64,000 nucleotides of DNA, taken from the NCBI RefSeq assembly GCF_003352835.1, contig NZ_QLVD01000019.1:62001-126000 (forward strand), written 5' to 3'. Each line of letters starts with the position of its first letter. Positions within the stretch are counted from its first letter, which is position 1. Shown in pieces: positions 8,207-17,102 of the stretch. The notes beneath the pieces were generated by a model. The model did no database searches, had not been told where the DNA came from, and saw only the letters and a program-made list of their open reading frames with translations. The position numbers were made by a program, and so were the translations under genes. The stretch is from Ornithinimicrobium murale. GTDB taxonomy: Bacteria; Actinomycetota; Actinomycetes; Actinomycetales; Dermatophilaceae.

Positions 8207-9607
8207 ATGCGTTATCTCGTGATCGGCGGCGGCATCAGTGGCTTGAGCGCAGCCTGGCAACTGGTGCAACACGTCGCAGGAGACCAGGTCACTGTGCTCG
8301 AGGCGCGGGACCGGCCCGGCGGCAAGCTCCGTGGAGCGTCGGTGGCGGGGGTCGGTGTCGATGTCGGTGCCGAGTCGGTCCTGGCTCGCCGCCCGGAGGC
8401 GGTCGACCTGATCCGCGAGGTGGGGTTGGGTGACGCGCTGGTGCATCCGACGGGGGTGTCCGCGGCCATCTGGAGCCGGGGTGCGCTGCACGCGATCCCC
8501 CGACGGACCCTGCTGGGGGTGCCGGCAGATCCCGGCGAGCTCAGTGGCCTCCTCACGGCCGAGGAGGTTGAACGGGTCCGGGCGGAGACGCCGGAGCCCT
8601 TGGGTGCGGAGGACGTCGCGGTGGGTGAGCTGGTGGCCGCCCGGCTGGGCGACGCCGTCGTCGACCGACTGGTCGAGCCACTCCTGGGCGGGGTGTATGC
8701 CGGGCACGCTCGGCTCATCTCTGCGGCGGCGGCCGCTCCGGGCCTCCTGGCAGCCGCCAGGGCGGGGGAGTCACTCGTAGAAGCTGCCGCGCGTGCGGTG
8801 CCGGCCCCGGACCCAACGGCGCCCCGGCCGCCGGTCTTTGCCGGGGTCGAGGGGGGTCTGCGCCGCCTGCCGCAGGCCCTGGCCGAGCAGCTGAGGGAGC
8901 GCGGTGTCACGATCCGCACGGAGGCGATCGTCCGGGAGCTGCACCGCACGCCCGGCGGGTGGCAGGCCATCACCGGTCCCGTGCCGGCCCCCGAGCTGCA
9001 CGACGCCGATCGGGTGGTCGTGGCGCTGCCCAGTGCCCCGACCGCGCGGCTGCTCGCCACCGTTGCTCCGGAGGCTGCACGCGCCCTGGCCACCGTGGAG
9101 ACCGCCTCGATGGCTGTGCTGACCTACGCCTTCGCGGTGGGAGACCTCCGAGAGCTGCCCGGGTCGGGGTTCCTCGTCCCGCCCCGGGACGACCGGTTCC
9201 TCAAGGCAGCGACCTTCAGCGCCAACAAGTGGGACTGGGTGCGCCAGCACGGGAGAGGAGCCGGACCGGGTGGTCGGGACGTGGTCCTGCTGCGCGGGTC
9301 CGTCGGTCGGCACCGCGAGGAGGACTCGCTGCAGCATCCGGACGGAACGCTGCTCGACCGCGGCCTGCGCGACCTGTCCACGGCCATCGGCAGCCAGTTG
9401 CCGGGCCCTGTGGACGGTCACGTGCAGCGGTGGGGAGGCGGCCTGCCGCAGTATGCCGTGGGGCACCGTGACCTGGTGGCCACCGTGCGTGGGGCGGTCG
9501 GGGAGGTGCTGGGCCTCGCGGTGGCCGGTGCCACCTACGACGGAGTCGGAGTCCCTGCCTGCATCGCGAGCGGACGGGCCGCCGCGCAGAGCCTGCTGGA
9601 GGAGTAG
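8207..9607 (+). CDS. cgoX: Coproporphyrinogen III oxidase (HemY/HemG-type flavoprotein)
   Basis: 466 residues from ATG 8207, preferred over a TTG four codons upstream because the FAD-binding strand starts immediately (MRYLVIGGGISGLSAAWQL, the GxGxxG dinucleotide motif). EARDRPGGKL is the second FAD-contact signature. The C-terminal GGGLPQYAVGHRD and GAVGEVLGLAVAGATYDGVGVPACIASGRAAA are typical of protoporphyrinogen/coproporphyrinogen oxidases. In Actinobacteria this enzyme oxidises coproporphyrinogen III to coproporphyrin III. It sits 89 bases upstream of chdC, the last enzyme of the same route; a CCGGGTG-CACCCGG hairpin lies between them at 9641-9660. Confidence 0.94.
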   Translation: MRYLVIGGGISGLSAAWQLVQHVAGDQVTVLEARDRPGGKLRGASVAGVGVDVGAESVLARRPEAVDLIREVGLGDALVHPTGVSAAIWSRGALHAIPRRTLLGVPADPGELSGLLTAEEVERVRAETPEPLGAEDVAVGELVAARLGDAVVDRLVEPLLGGVYAGHARLISAAAAAPGLLAAARAGESLVEAAARAVPAPDPTAPRPPVFAGVEGGLRRLPQALAEQLRERGVTIRTEAIVRELHRTPGGWQAITGPVPAPELHDADRVVVALPSAPTARLLATVAPEAARALATVETASMAVLTYAFAVGDLRELPGSGFLVPPRDDRFLKAATFSANKWDWVRQHGRGAGPGGRDVVLLRGSVGRHREEDSLQHPDGTLLDRGLRDLSTAIGSQLPGPVDGHVQRWGGGLPQYAVGHRDLVATVRGAVGEVLGLAVAGATYDGVGVPACIASGRAAAQSLLEE

Positions 9608-9696
9608 ACGCAAGACGTTGAACCTCTCACTCTGCCCGGGCCGGGTGTTTGGCCACCCGGTGAGCCCCTCCGGGGCGCGCTTGCGAGAATGGAGCC

Positions 9697-10437
9697 ATGA
9701 CCAACCACCCCCAGGCCCCCTCCGACGCGCAGGCCCCCACGAGCGACCCCGTGCCCGTCGACAGCGAACGGATCAACAACGAGGTCCGCTACGCGATGTA
9801 CTCCGTCTTCCGCACCGTGAACCCGCTGGGTCCGGACCGCGACGGCCTGACGCAGGAGCTCGAGGAACTGCTGGGCGCCATCACGGACGAGGGCGTCGTG
9901 GTGCGCGGTCTCTATGACGTCTCCGGCCTGCGGGCCGACGCCGACTTCATGGTCTGGTGGCACGCCGAGACCGTCGAGCAGTTGCAGTCCGCCTACCAAC
10001 GACTGCGCCGGACCCAGCTGGGGGTCCAGCTCGAGCCGGTGTGGAGCAACGTCGCGATCCACCGGCCGGCCGAGTTCAACCGGGGGCACATTCCGGCGTT
10101 CCTGTCGGGCGAGGAGCCGCGGGGTTACGCCTGTGTCTATCCGTTCGTGCGCTCCTACGAGTGGTACATCCTGCCGGAGGACGAGCGGCGACAGATGCTG
10201 CGGGAGCACGGCCTGGCTGCCCGGGACTATGCGGACGTGCGGGCCAACACTCTGGCCAGCTTCGCCCTGGGTGACTACGAGTGGGTGCTGGCCTTCGAGG
10301 CTGATGAGCTGCACCGGATCGTGGACCTGATGCGTGAGCTGCGGGCCGTCGACGCACGACGGCACGTGCGCGAGGAGGTCCCGTTCTACACCGGTCCCCG
10401 GGTCGACGTCGCGCAGCTGGTCGCCAGCCTGCCCTGA
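9697..10437 (+). CDS. chdC: Coproheme decarboxylase (HemQ)
   Basis: 246 residues. It converts coprohaem III to haem b with hydrogen peroxide. The chlorite-dismutase-like fold is recognisable from [28 protein letters not shown], and [21 protein letters not shown], which carries the catalytic Tyr region, plus [34 protein letters not shown]. The first ~25 residues are a variable leader. It follows cgoX on the same strand, consistent with shared haem function. Confidence 0.96.
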   Translation: MTNHPQAPSDAQAPTSDPVPVDSERINNEVRYAMYSVFRTVNPLGPDRDGLTQELEELLGAITDEGVVVRGLYDVSGLRADADFMVWWHAETVEQLQSAYQRLRRTQLGVQLEPVWSNVAIHRPAEFNRGHIPAFLSGEEPRGYACVYPFVRSYEWYILPEDERRQMLREHGLAARDYADVRANTLASFALGDYEWVLAFEADELHRIVDLMRELRAVDARRHVREEVPFYTGPRVDVAQLVASLP

Positions 10438-10474
10438 GATTTCTTTCAGGAGAAGGCAACCCCGCAGCCACTGA

Positions 10475-10633
10475 CTCGCCCATGCCCTGGACGTGGAGGT
10501 CGACGCCGAGGTCATCGAGGCCGGTGGGGACGACGGCGTGCTGTCCGCGGAGGTCACCGAGTTCACGGAGTGGCTCTCGCGCACCGCAGCCCCGACCGTC
10601 ACCATCTCGGTCCGGGGCTCCGGTGCGGGCTGA
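10475..10633 (+). pseudogene. Possible C-terminal gene remnant between chdC and msrB
   Basis: An open stretch after a TGA at 10472 has protein-like composition (LDVEVDAEVIEAGGDDGV then EVTEFTEWLSRTAAPTVTIS) and ends at TGA 10633. A GTG at 10493 is the only start and has no clear ribosome site. It may be a 46-residue gene or the tail of a decayed gene. Not recognised. Confidence 0.25.
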
Positions 10634-10644
10634 GGCCTACGGGA

Positions 10645-11109
10645 TCAGAACGTGCCGCCGACGCTCGTCGAGCCTGTCGAGGACGCGGCCTGGGCGTCCA
10701 GGGGCTGCAGGGTCATGGCGATCGAGTTCATGCAGTAGCGCTGGTCGGTCGGGGTGTCATACCCCTCTCCCTCGAAGACGTGCCCCAGGTGGGAGCCGCA
10801 GTTGCCGCACCGCACCTCGGTGCGGGTGCGTCCCAGCGAGTTGTCCTCGATGTACTCGACGCGGTCCTGCGCCAGCGGCGCATAGAACGACGGCCAGCCG
10901 CAGTGGCTCTCGAACTTGGTTTCGCTGCGGAACAGCTCAGCGCCGCAGGCTCGGCAGGAGTAGACGCCCTCGGTGGTGGTGTCGGTGTACTCCCCGACGA
11001 ACGGCCGCTCGGTGCCCGCCTGACGGAGCACGGCATACTCCTCAGGAGTGAGCTGCTCGCGCCACTCCTGCTCGGTCTTGCTGACGGGGTAGTTGTTGTT
11101 CTCGGTCAT
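10645..11109 (-). CDS. msrB: Peptide-methionine (R)-S-oxide reductase
   Basis: 154 residues from ATG 11109. It reduces methionine-R-sulfoxide in proteins using a catalytic cysteine. Two CxxC zinc pairs (SCRACG, RCGNCG), the CGWPSF substrate motif and the catalytic RYCMNS near the C-terminus are all present. The tail of about 20 Ala/Ser/Thr residues is a lineage extension. It is divergent from the LigD-Pol gene with 83 bases between the starts. Confidence 0.96.
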   Translation of the reverse strand: MTENNNYPVSKTEQEWREQLTPEEYAVLRQAGTERPFVGEYTDTTTEGVYSCRACGAELFRSETKFESHCGWPSFYAPLAQDRVEYIEDNSLGRTRTEVRCGNCGSHLGHVFEGEGYDTPTDQRYCMNSIAMTLQPLDAQAASSTGSTSVGGTF

Positions 11110-11192
11110 AGTGCCTTCCACCGTACGCCGGGTTGCGCGGTTCTCCGAGTCGACCCCGGCCGGTGTCACCCAGGGACGGTAGCGTCACGACC

Positions 11193-12254
11193 ATGGCGAC
11201 TGCGCAGATGCTGACCGTGCCCGGCCCGGATGGTGACCGGGAGGTGCGGCTGAGCAGTCCGGACAAGACGGTCTGGCCAGCCACGAACGCTGGCGAGGCG
11301 ATCACCAAGGCCGACCTCGCGGCATACCTGATGGCGGTGGGCGAGCCCCTCCTGCGGGCCCTGAAGGACCGCCCTGTCACGCTGCAACGGGTGCGCGACG
11401 GTATCGAGGGGGAGGTCTTCTACTCCAAGAACCCGCCCAAGGGTGTGCCGGAGTGGGTGCGCACCACGATGGTGACCTACCCGTCCGGCCGTAGCCACCC
11501 CCAGCTGGTCGTCGACGAGCTGGCGGCGGCCGTGTGGGCCGCGCAGATGGGCACGGTCACCTTCCACCCCTGGCCGGTGCGCAGCGGAGACAACGACCAC
11601 CCGGACGAGATCCGGATCGACCTGGACCCGCAGCCGGGGCTCGGCTTCGCCGACATCGTGGAGGTGGCCCGGGGGTTGCGGGAGGTGATGACCGAGGTCG
11701 GGCTGACTCCGTTCGTCAAGACGACCGGTAGTCGCGGCGTGCACGTCTTCGCAGCGATCGAACCGCGACTGGAGTTCCTTGAGGTGCGGCACGCGGTGAT
11801 CGGGATTGCCCGCGAGCTGGAGCGCCGGATGCCGGAGCTGGTCACCACGGCTTGGTGGAAGGAGGAGCGGGGCCAGCGGATCTTCGTCGACTTCAACCAG
11901 GCCACCAGGGACCGGACGCTGGCGGCGGCCTGGTCCCCGAGAGTCCGGCCCGGTGGGCCGGTGTCGGTGCCGATGACCTGGGAACAGCTCGGTGAGATCG
12001 GGCCCGATGAGCTGACGGTGCGGACCGTGCCCGACTGGCTGGCCGAGCACGGCGACGCGTGGGAGCACCTCCACGACGAGGCGGGCACGATCGATGGCGC
12101 CTACGCCCTGTGGGAGGCCGACCTGGAGCGGGGCCTGGGCGAGCTCAACTTCCCACCCGACCATCCCAAGATGCCGGGCGAGCCGCCGCGGGTGCAGCCC
12201 AGCAAGAAGGTCGCCGAGCACTGGGACGAGCAGGGCAACCGGATCGACCGCTAG
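11193..12254 (+). CDS. ligD: LigD-type polymerase (primase-like) domain protein of NHEJ
   Basis: 353 residues from ATG 11193. It is the stand-alone polymerase domain of LigD, an AEP-family enzyme that fills ends during non-homologous end joining. The catalytic acidic motif is Asp143/Asp145 (RIDLDPQ), with TTGSRGVHV and the later FVDFNQ motif carrying the third metal ligand. There is no ligase or phosphoesterase domain; a separate LigC gene follows 108 bases downstream, probably in one repair operon. No Ku gene is in the window. Confidence 0.93.
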   Translation: MATAQMLTVPGPDGDREVRLSSPDKTVWPATNAGEAITKADLAAYLMAVGEPLLRALKDRPVTLQRVRDGIEGEVFYSKNPPKGVPEWVRTTMVTYPSGRSHPQLVVDELAAAVWAAQMGTVTFHPWPVRSGDNDHPDEIRIDLDPQPGLGFADIVEVARGLREVMTEVGLTPFVKTTGSRGVHVFAAIEPRLEFLEVRHAVIGIARELERRMPELVTTAWWKEERGQRIFVDFNQATRDRTLAAAWSPRVRPGGPVSVPMTWEQLGEIGPDELTVRTVPDWLAEHGDAWEHLHDEAGTIDGAYALWEADLERGLGELNFPPDHPKMPGEPPRVQPSKKVAEHWDEQGNRIDR

Positions 12255-12268
12255 CGGCGCCGGTGCTT

Positions 12269-12312
12269 GTGTCCTGCACTGGCGGTGTTCTGACCCTGTG
12301 CGTGCAGGACAC
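12269..12312. repeat. Perfect 11-base inverted repeat between ligD-Pol and ligC
   Basis: GTGTCCTGCAC (12269-12279) is exactly complementary to GTGCAGGACAC (12302-12312) across a 22-base loop. It has no T-tract, so it could be an operator or a weak transcription attenuator. Confidence 0.6.
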
Positions 12313-12362
12313 AGTGGATGGGGCTCCGGCGCCGGGCACGAGCCATCGGGCAGTATGGCGTC

Positions 12363-13421
12363 ATGGACCTGCCCGTCATGCCACCGGTCAAGCCAATGCT
12401 CGCCAAGCCGGTGAAGGGGATCCCGGAGGGGCAGTTCTACGAGCCCAAGTGGGACGGGTTCCGCTCGATCATCTTCCGCGACGGCGACGAGGTGGAGATC
12501 GGCTCGCGCAACGAGAAGCCGATGACCCGCTACTTCCCGGAGGTCGTCGAGGCGGTCCTGGCCCACTTTCCCGAGCGGGCGGTGATCGACGGCGAGATCA
12601 TCTATGCCGACACCGCGGCGAACCGGCTCGACTTCGAGGTGCTGCAGCAGCGGATCCATCCGGCCGACTCCCGGGTGCGCAAGCTGGCCGTCGAGACGCC
12701 GGCCAGCTTCGTGGCCTTCGACCTGCTGGCCCTGGGCGATGAGGACCTGATGGACTGGCCGCTGGAGCACCGTCGGGCTCGTCTGGAGGAGGCCCTCGCC
12801 GGCACCCGGCCACCGATCTACCTCACGCGCCTGACCAAGGACACCGGTGAGGCCCAGGAGTGGTTCGAGCGGTTCGAGGGGGCCGGGCTGGACGGCCTGA
12901 TCGCCAAGGACCCAGCAGGCGTCTACCAGCCGGACAAGCGGACCCAGAGCAAGATCAAGCACACGCGGACCGCCGACTGTGTGGTGGCCGGCTACCGCCT
13001 GCACAAGTCCGGCCCGGACGCAGTGGGCTCGCTGCTCCTCGGGCTCTACAGCGAGGACGGGACGCTCGCCTCGGTGGGCGTCATCGGGGCCTTCCCGATG
13101 CAGCGCCGTCGCGAACTGCTCGAGGAGTTGCAGCCGCTCGTGACCGACATCACGGGGCACCCCTGGGACTGGGCCGCCACGTTCGAGGGCACGCCCCGCA
13201 AGAACGAGACCAGCCGCTGGAACGCCGGCAAGGACCTGTCCTTCGTGCCGCTGCGGCCCGAGCGTGTGGTTGAGGTGAAGTACGACTACATGGAGGGCGC
13301 ACGGTTCCGGCACACCGCGCAGTTCGTGCGCTGGCGCCCGGACCGGGAGCCGGAGAGCTGCACCTACGAGCAGCTGGAGACACCGGTGGAGTTCGACCTG
13401 CGGGAGGTGCTCGGTGGCTGA
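12363..13421 (+). CDS. ligC: ATP-dependent DNA ligase (LigC type)
   Basis: 352 residues from ATG 12363. It seals DNA nicks with ATP. The adenylation Lys29 is in YEPKWDGFR (motif I). Further nucleotidyltransferase motifs are EIGSRNEK (III-like), VIDGEII, FVAFDLLAL, GLDGLIAK (IV/V) and KIKH. The C-terminal OB-fold covers about 220-350. The size matches the LigC class of backup repair ligases. It overlaps the following hydrolase gene by 8 bases, implying translational coupling. Confidence 0.95.
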   Translation: MDLPVMPPVKPMLAKPVKGIPEGQFYEPKWDGFRSIIFRDGDEVEIGSRNEKPMTRYFPEVVEAVLAHFPERAVIDGEIIYADTAANRLDFEVLQQRIHPADSRVRKLAVETPASFVAFDLLALGDEDLMDWPLEHRRARLEEALAGTRPPIYLTRLTKDTGEAQEWFERFEGAGLDGLIAKDPAGVYQPDKRTQSKIKHTRTADCVVAGYRLHKSGPDAVGSLLLGLYSEDGTLASVGVIGAFPMQRRRELLEELQPLVTDITGHPWDWAATFEGTPRKNETSRWNAGKDLSFVPLRPERVVEVKYDYMEGARFRHTAQFVRWRPDREPESCTYEQLETPVEFDLREVLGG

Positions 13422-14619
13422 GCTGCGAATGAAACCCAGGCTGAGCACTGTCCTGGCGGCCGGAGGTGTCGGCGCGGCGGTGACCACGGCCCTGGCCTCC
13501 CTGGGCGTGGCGACCTATTTCGCCCGCCGCGTCGTGACCCCGGAGCACGAGAAGAAGGACGACACCTGGATCGTGTCGATCGACCGTGACGGACCGGACG
13601 CCAGCACGATCACCTTCGTCGCTGCCCCGCACAGCCTCTCGCCGGGGCGCTACGGTCTGTGGCTCGACGGGGGAGAGGGCCATGCCCGCGTCGGCGAGGT
13701 GATCTCCAGTGATCTGACGCCGCGCAAGTCGGTGGACCGCACCGTGGTCCGAGAGCTCCTCGACCTCGACGAAGGACGTCTGGTCCCGGGGCCGGCCCGA
13801 TGGAACAGCTACTACTACTGCGGCGACCCGGGCACGGCGGTCGGTCTGGACTTCGAGGACGTGCACGTGCCCTCGGATGTCGGTGACCTGCCCGCCTGGC
13901 AGGTGCCGCCGCGGGAGGACTCGGAGCGTCCGGGGGAGTGGGCCGTGCTGGTGCATGGTCGCTCGGCCAGGCGGGAGGAGACGATCCGGGCCCTGCGACT
14001 GCTGCACGACCTCGGGTTCACCTCCCTGGTGCCGAAGTACCGCAACGACCAGGGCGCACCACCCAGCGCGGACGGCCGCTACAACCTCGGGCTCTCGGAG
14101 TGGCGGGACGTCGAGGCGGCCATCTCGTATGCCGTGAGTCAGGGAGCCAGCCAGGTCACCCTGCTGGGGTGGTCCATGGGCGGAGCCATCGTGCTGCAGA
14201 CCCTCGACCGCTCCGACTACGCCCGGTTCGTGGTCAAGGTGGTCCTGGACTGCCCGGTCATCGACTGGGGGGTGGTGCTGAGCCACCACGCCGATCTCAA
14301 CAAACTGCCACGACTGGCCAGCATGCTGGGCAAGGTCCTGATGGGCCGCAAGGCCACTCGCCACCTGGTCGGGGTGGCCGAGCCGCTGGACATCGCGGTC
14401 ACCAACTGGGTGGCCCGTGCTGACGAGCTGCGTCACCGGATCCTGCTCATGCACTCGCGCACCGATGACGTCGTGCCCTACGGGCCCTCCGAGGAGCTCG
14501 CGAAGAAGCGGCCAGACCTGATCACTCTGGACCTGTGGGACGGGCCGCTGCACTGCCGGGGGTGGAACACCGATGCTGAGCGGTGGGAGCGCACCGTCGC
14601 AGAGTTCCTGACGGCTTGA
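13414..14619 (+). CDS. Membrane-anchored alpha/beta hydrolase
   Basis: 401 residues from GTG 13414, which overlaps ligC by 8 bases. An N-terminal hydrophobic segment (VLAAGGVGAAVTTALASLGVATYFA) probably anchors it in the membrane. The alpha/beta-hydrolase fold is supported by VLVHGRSA (oxyanion loop), the nucleophile elbow LLGWSMGG, the acid region LLMHSRTDDVVPY and a late His in LHCRGW. The substrate is unknown. Coupling to the ligase suggests an operon but gives no clear functional link. Confidence 0.82.
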   Translation: MAELRMKPRLSTVLAAGGVGAAVTTALASLGVATYFARRVVTPEHEKKDDTWIVSIDRDGPDASTITFVAAPHSLSPGRYGLWLDGGEGHARVGEVISSDLTPRKSVDRTVVRELLDLDEGRLVPGPARWNSYYYCGDPGTAVGLDFEDVHVPSDVGDLPAWQVPPREDSERPGEWAVLVHGRSARREETIRALRLLHDLGFTSLVPKYRNDQGAPPSADGRYNLGLSEWRDVEAAISYAVSQGASQVTLLGWSMGGAIVLQTLDRSDYARFVVKVVLDCPVIDWGVVLSHHADLNKLPRLASMLGKVLMGRKATRHLVGVAEPLDIAVTNWVARADELRHRILLMHSRTDDVVPYGPSEELAKKRPDLITLDLWDGPLHCRGWNTDAERWERTVAEFLTA

Positions 14620-14664
14620 TCCTGTGAACCGGGGGGTAAGGTCCGGTCAACTCACGGCCGGGAG

Positions 14665-15441
14665 ATGATCGAGGTGACGATGTTGTTGCGAACGGGTGCG
14701 GCGCTTGCCGTCGTGGTGACGATGGCGGCGTGCTCGTCCCTGGAGCCTCCGCAGCAGAGCCCGGCGGGGCCTGCGGAGGAGGCAGACCCGTCATCAGCGG
14801 TGGTCGAGACGACCGGTCCTGACCCCGCGCCTACGGGCCAGGCTGGGCAGTGGGATCCCGGCAACTGGGAGCCGACCGTCTCGGTCACGATCACCCGGCT
14901 CAGCGAGGCGGAGCGACAGGCGTGGCGCGACAGCTACCTCAAGAACCAGGCGGATGACCTGGACGGGCCCGCCCCCGAGGTGGCGCTTGAGCGTTGGGTC
15001 CACCCCCGGACGGAGTCGGACACAGTGCTGTCGGATTGCATGACCGGGTCCGGCTTCCCGATCGAGATCGACGCCGGGAGCATCAGCTATCCGGGTGGCA
15101 CTCCACCGCCAGAACAACAGTCGGCGTGGAGCCTGGCCTGGTACACCTGCAACGCCCGGTTCACGCCCGACCCGGACTACGTCCAGGACTGGACTGAGGG
15201 CCAGATCGGGCTGGTCTACGACTACTGGGACCAGTACTTCATCCCCTGCATGGAGGCGCACGGTGTCCCGGTGAACCGGGCTCAGCAGCCGAGTCGGGAG
15301 ACCTACATCTCGGCGTTCTTCACGCCCCAGCGGAGCTGGTGGCCCAACAGCTATCTGGACATGCTCCCTCAGGATGAGCGCCAGGACTTGGAGCCGGTGT
15401 GCCCGGCGTACCCGCCCGACGAGGTCTTTTTCGGCTCCTGA
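14665..15441 (+). CDS. Hypothetical lipoprotein
   Basis: 258 residues as drawn from ATG 14665. GTG 14674 has a GGGAG site 9 bases upstream and ATG 14680 is also possible; all give a signal peptide ending in the lipobox TMAAC. After a Pro/Ser/Glu-rich linker, a Trp/Tyr-rich domain contains four well-spaced Cys (SDCMTGSGF, WYTCNARF, IPCMEAHGVPV, EPVCPAYP), which may form disulfides outside the cell. No family recognised. Confidence 0.7.
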   Translation: MIEVTMLLRTGAALAVVVTMAACSSLEPPQQSPAGPAEEADPSSAVVETTGPDPAPTGQAGQWDPGNWEPTVSVTITRLSEAERQAWRDSYLKNQADDLDGPAPEVALERWVHPRTESDTVLSDCMTGSGFPIEIDAGSISYPGGTPPPEQQSAWSLAWYTCNARFTPDPDYVQDWTEGQIGLVYDYWDQYFIPCMEAHGVPVNRAQQPSRETYISAFFTPQRSWWPNSYLDMLPQDERQDLEPVCPAYPPDEVFFGS

Positions 15442-15449
15442 CCCCGGCG

Positions 15450-15505
15450 CTTGACAAGGACGCTTGACATCGACCAACCGTGTCAAGTACCTTTGACGTG
15501 TCAAG
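15450..15505. promoter_or_regulatory. Cluster of TTGACA/TGTCAA half-sites (probable XRE operators)
   Basis: CTTGACA occurs at 15450 and 15463, TGTCAAG at 15481 and 15499, and TTGACG at 15493. They form a CTTGACA-N11-TGTCAAG dyad and a compact TTGACGTGTCAA near-palindrome, directly upstream of the small XRE regulator. Autoregulation is inferred from position. Confidence 0.6.
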
Positions 15506-15533
15506 GGAGTTAGACACCTCTGGGGAGTCGTGG

Positions 15534-15728
15534 ATGGACAACGATGTGCGCGAGCTGCGGCTCGCCTCCGGCCTGTCGCAGCGGGAGCTGGGCGAGGTCC
15601 TGCAGGTGTCCAGGCAGACCGTGAACTCGATCGAGACGGGTCGCTACGACCCGTCGCTGCCGCTGGCGATTGCGATCGCCCGGCACTTCCACCGCACCGT
15701 AGAGGAGATCTTCCATGTCGACGACTGA
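15534..15728 (+). CDS. Small XRE-family transcriptional regulator
   Basis: 64 residues from ATG 15534, with a GGGGAG ribosome site just upstream; longer in-frame starts fall inside the operator-like repeats. Nearly the whole protein is one HTH (VRELRLASGLSQRELGEVLQVSRQTVNSIETGRYDPS) with the common tail AIARHFHRTVEEIF of YozG/YgzD-like regulators. It overlaps the next membrane-protein gene by 14 bases. Such pairs usually form an autoregulated operon. Confidence 0.9.
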   Translation: MDNDVRELRLASGLSQRELGEVLQVSRQTVNSIETGRYDPSLPLAIAIARHFHRTVEEIFHVDD

Positions 15729-16143
15729 GATGACGGGACGTCAGAAGGCACTCGCGCTGCTCGTCATGATGGTCGCCTGCGGCGGCATCGTTGTGCTTGG
15801 CTTGCTGCTGCGCGAGCACGGGCCGGGCAACATGGGCACCGGCTTCCTCCAGGGTGCCGCAGTGGGTGTGCTCGGGGTGGCCGTGGTCGCCTGGCGGGTC
15901 ACCCGCAACCCCGCGCGTGCCACGAGCTTCGAGCGGGCCTTCACCCAGCAGGGGGACGAGCGCGACGACGCGCTGCTCACCCACTCGCTGGCCGTGCTGG
16001 GCATCAGTGCCGTGCCCCTGACCGGCGCCGCGGCGGTGGCGATCGGGCTGGGTGCCGACGTGTCGATGGTGCTCGCCCTGCTGCTGTTCGCGGAGCTCCT
16101 GGTGGCCGCGGTGGCGTGGGCCGTGATCTCGCGCCGGTCCTAG
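15715..16143 (+). CDS. Small integral membrane protein paired with the XRE regulator
   Basis: 142 residues with four hydrophobic segments (ALALLVMMVACGGIVVLGLLL; GFLQGAAVGVLGVAVVAW; VLGISAVPLTGAAAVAIGLGA; VLALLLFAELLVAAVAWAVI). The soluble loop FTQQGDERDDALLTHS resembles DUF2178-type proteins, which often accompany small XRE regulators. The start overlaps the regulator gene, so translation is probably coupled. Function unknown. Confidence 0.75.
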   Translation: MSTTEMTGRQKALALLVMMVACGGIVVLGLLLREHGPGNMGTGFLQGAAVGVLGVAVVAWRVTRNPARATSFERAFTQQGDERDDALLTHSLAVLGISAVPLTGAAAVAIGLGADVSMVLALLLFAELLVAAVAWAVISRRS

Positions 16144-16329
16144 CAGCAACGGCATCCTGACGGACGCGGCCGAGCTGCCCAACTGAGAGCGCCTCCGGTC
16201 TCTTGGAGCCTGCTATAGCGCGCTGCAAGAACCCGGAAGTGCTCCAAGATGGCACAGACCGGTGCCCGAGGAGCGAGCATGCCGCGCAGGCCAGATAGCC
16301 GCGACGCTACGTGCGGTCGGCGCGGTGGC

Positions 16330-17073
16330 TCACACCCGGCCGGCGACATAGCGCAGCATCAGGTCGCCCTCCCAGGCCAGAGCGTGCTGCAGGTCGAAGC
16401 GTGCCAGGAGCTCCGAGCCGGACGGTGCCTCCACGATGCGCGGGCCCGTGCCGCCGGCAATGATCGGCCGCACGGTCAGGCACAGCTCGTCGACAACGCC
16501 GGCCTGGAGCCAGGCGCCCAACAAGTGCGGTCCACCCTCGGTGAGGACGTGGATCAGGCCCCGCGCGTGCAGTTCCTCCACAGCGACGGTGGCCTCGACG
16601 GTGTCTGCGCCGCAGGCGATCACAGCTGTGTCGCCCAGCCGCTCAGTCAGTTCCGCGGAGACCGCGGAGGCGCACAGCACCAGCAGATCCCCTGCGTCGG
16701 GGTCCGGCTCGAGGACCTTCTCCGGTAGGTCGCCGGAGGCCGTGACCACCGCCAGCACGGGGTGGTCTGACCGCCCGGCCTTGCGCCGCAGCTCGAGCAT
16801 GGCCGGGTCCTCGGTGCGCAGACGACCATAGCCCTCAGCGCGGATGGTCCCGGCACCCACGACGACGACGTCGGCCAGAGCCCTCAGCAGGTCAAAGACC
16901 TGCTTGTCCGCCGCGGAGTTGATCGACCCGGACCGCCCGTCACCTCCGGTGGCGTGGCCATCCAGGGTCGTGACGAAGTTGGCCCGGACCACCGGACCCG
17001 GCCCCACGGCATACGACTCGAGCAAGGCATCCACCGACTGGGGCTCACCTGAGATCTTGACCATGTCCGACAT
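16330..17073 (-). CDS. RibD C-terminal (dihydrofolate-reductase-like) pyrimidine reductase family protein
   Basis: 247 residues. The RibD_C fold is shown by RANFVTTLDGHATGGDG, VVVVGAGTIRAEGYG, the NADPH-binding HVLTEGGPHLLGAWLQAG and DELCLTVRPIIAGGTG. Such reductases act on 5-amino-6-ribosylamino-pyrimidine or related compounds. There is no deaminase domain, so it is not a complete RibD. The gap 16144-16329 holds no convincing gene. Confidence 0.87.
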   Translation of the reverse strand: MSDMVKISGEPQSVDALLESYAVGPGPVVRANFVTTLDGHATGGDGRSGSINSAADKQVFDLLRALADVVVVGAGTIRAEGYGRLRTEDPAMLELRRKAGRSDHPVLAVVTASGDLPEKVLEPDPDAGDLLVLCASAVSAELTERLGDTAVIACGADTVEATVAVEELHARGLIHVLTEGGPHLLGAWLQAGVVDELCLTVRPIIAGGTGPRIVEAPSGSELLARFDLQHALAWEGDLMLRYVAGRV

Positions 17074-17102
17074 CGTCGCCCATCAGGTGTCAGGATGGCG
17101 CG

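Noticed and set aside
11166-13487. A 773-codon minus-strand frame opposite ligD-Pol and ligC
   Set aside because: Shadow of two well-supported plus-strand repair genes; His/Arg/Gln-rich composition without domains.
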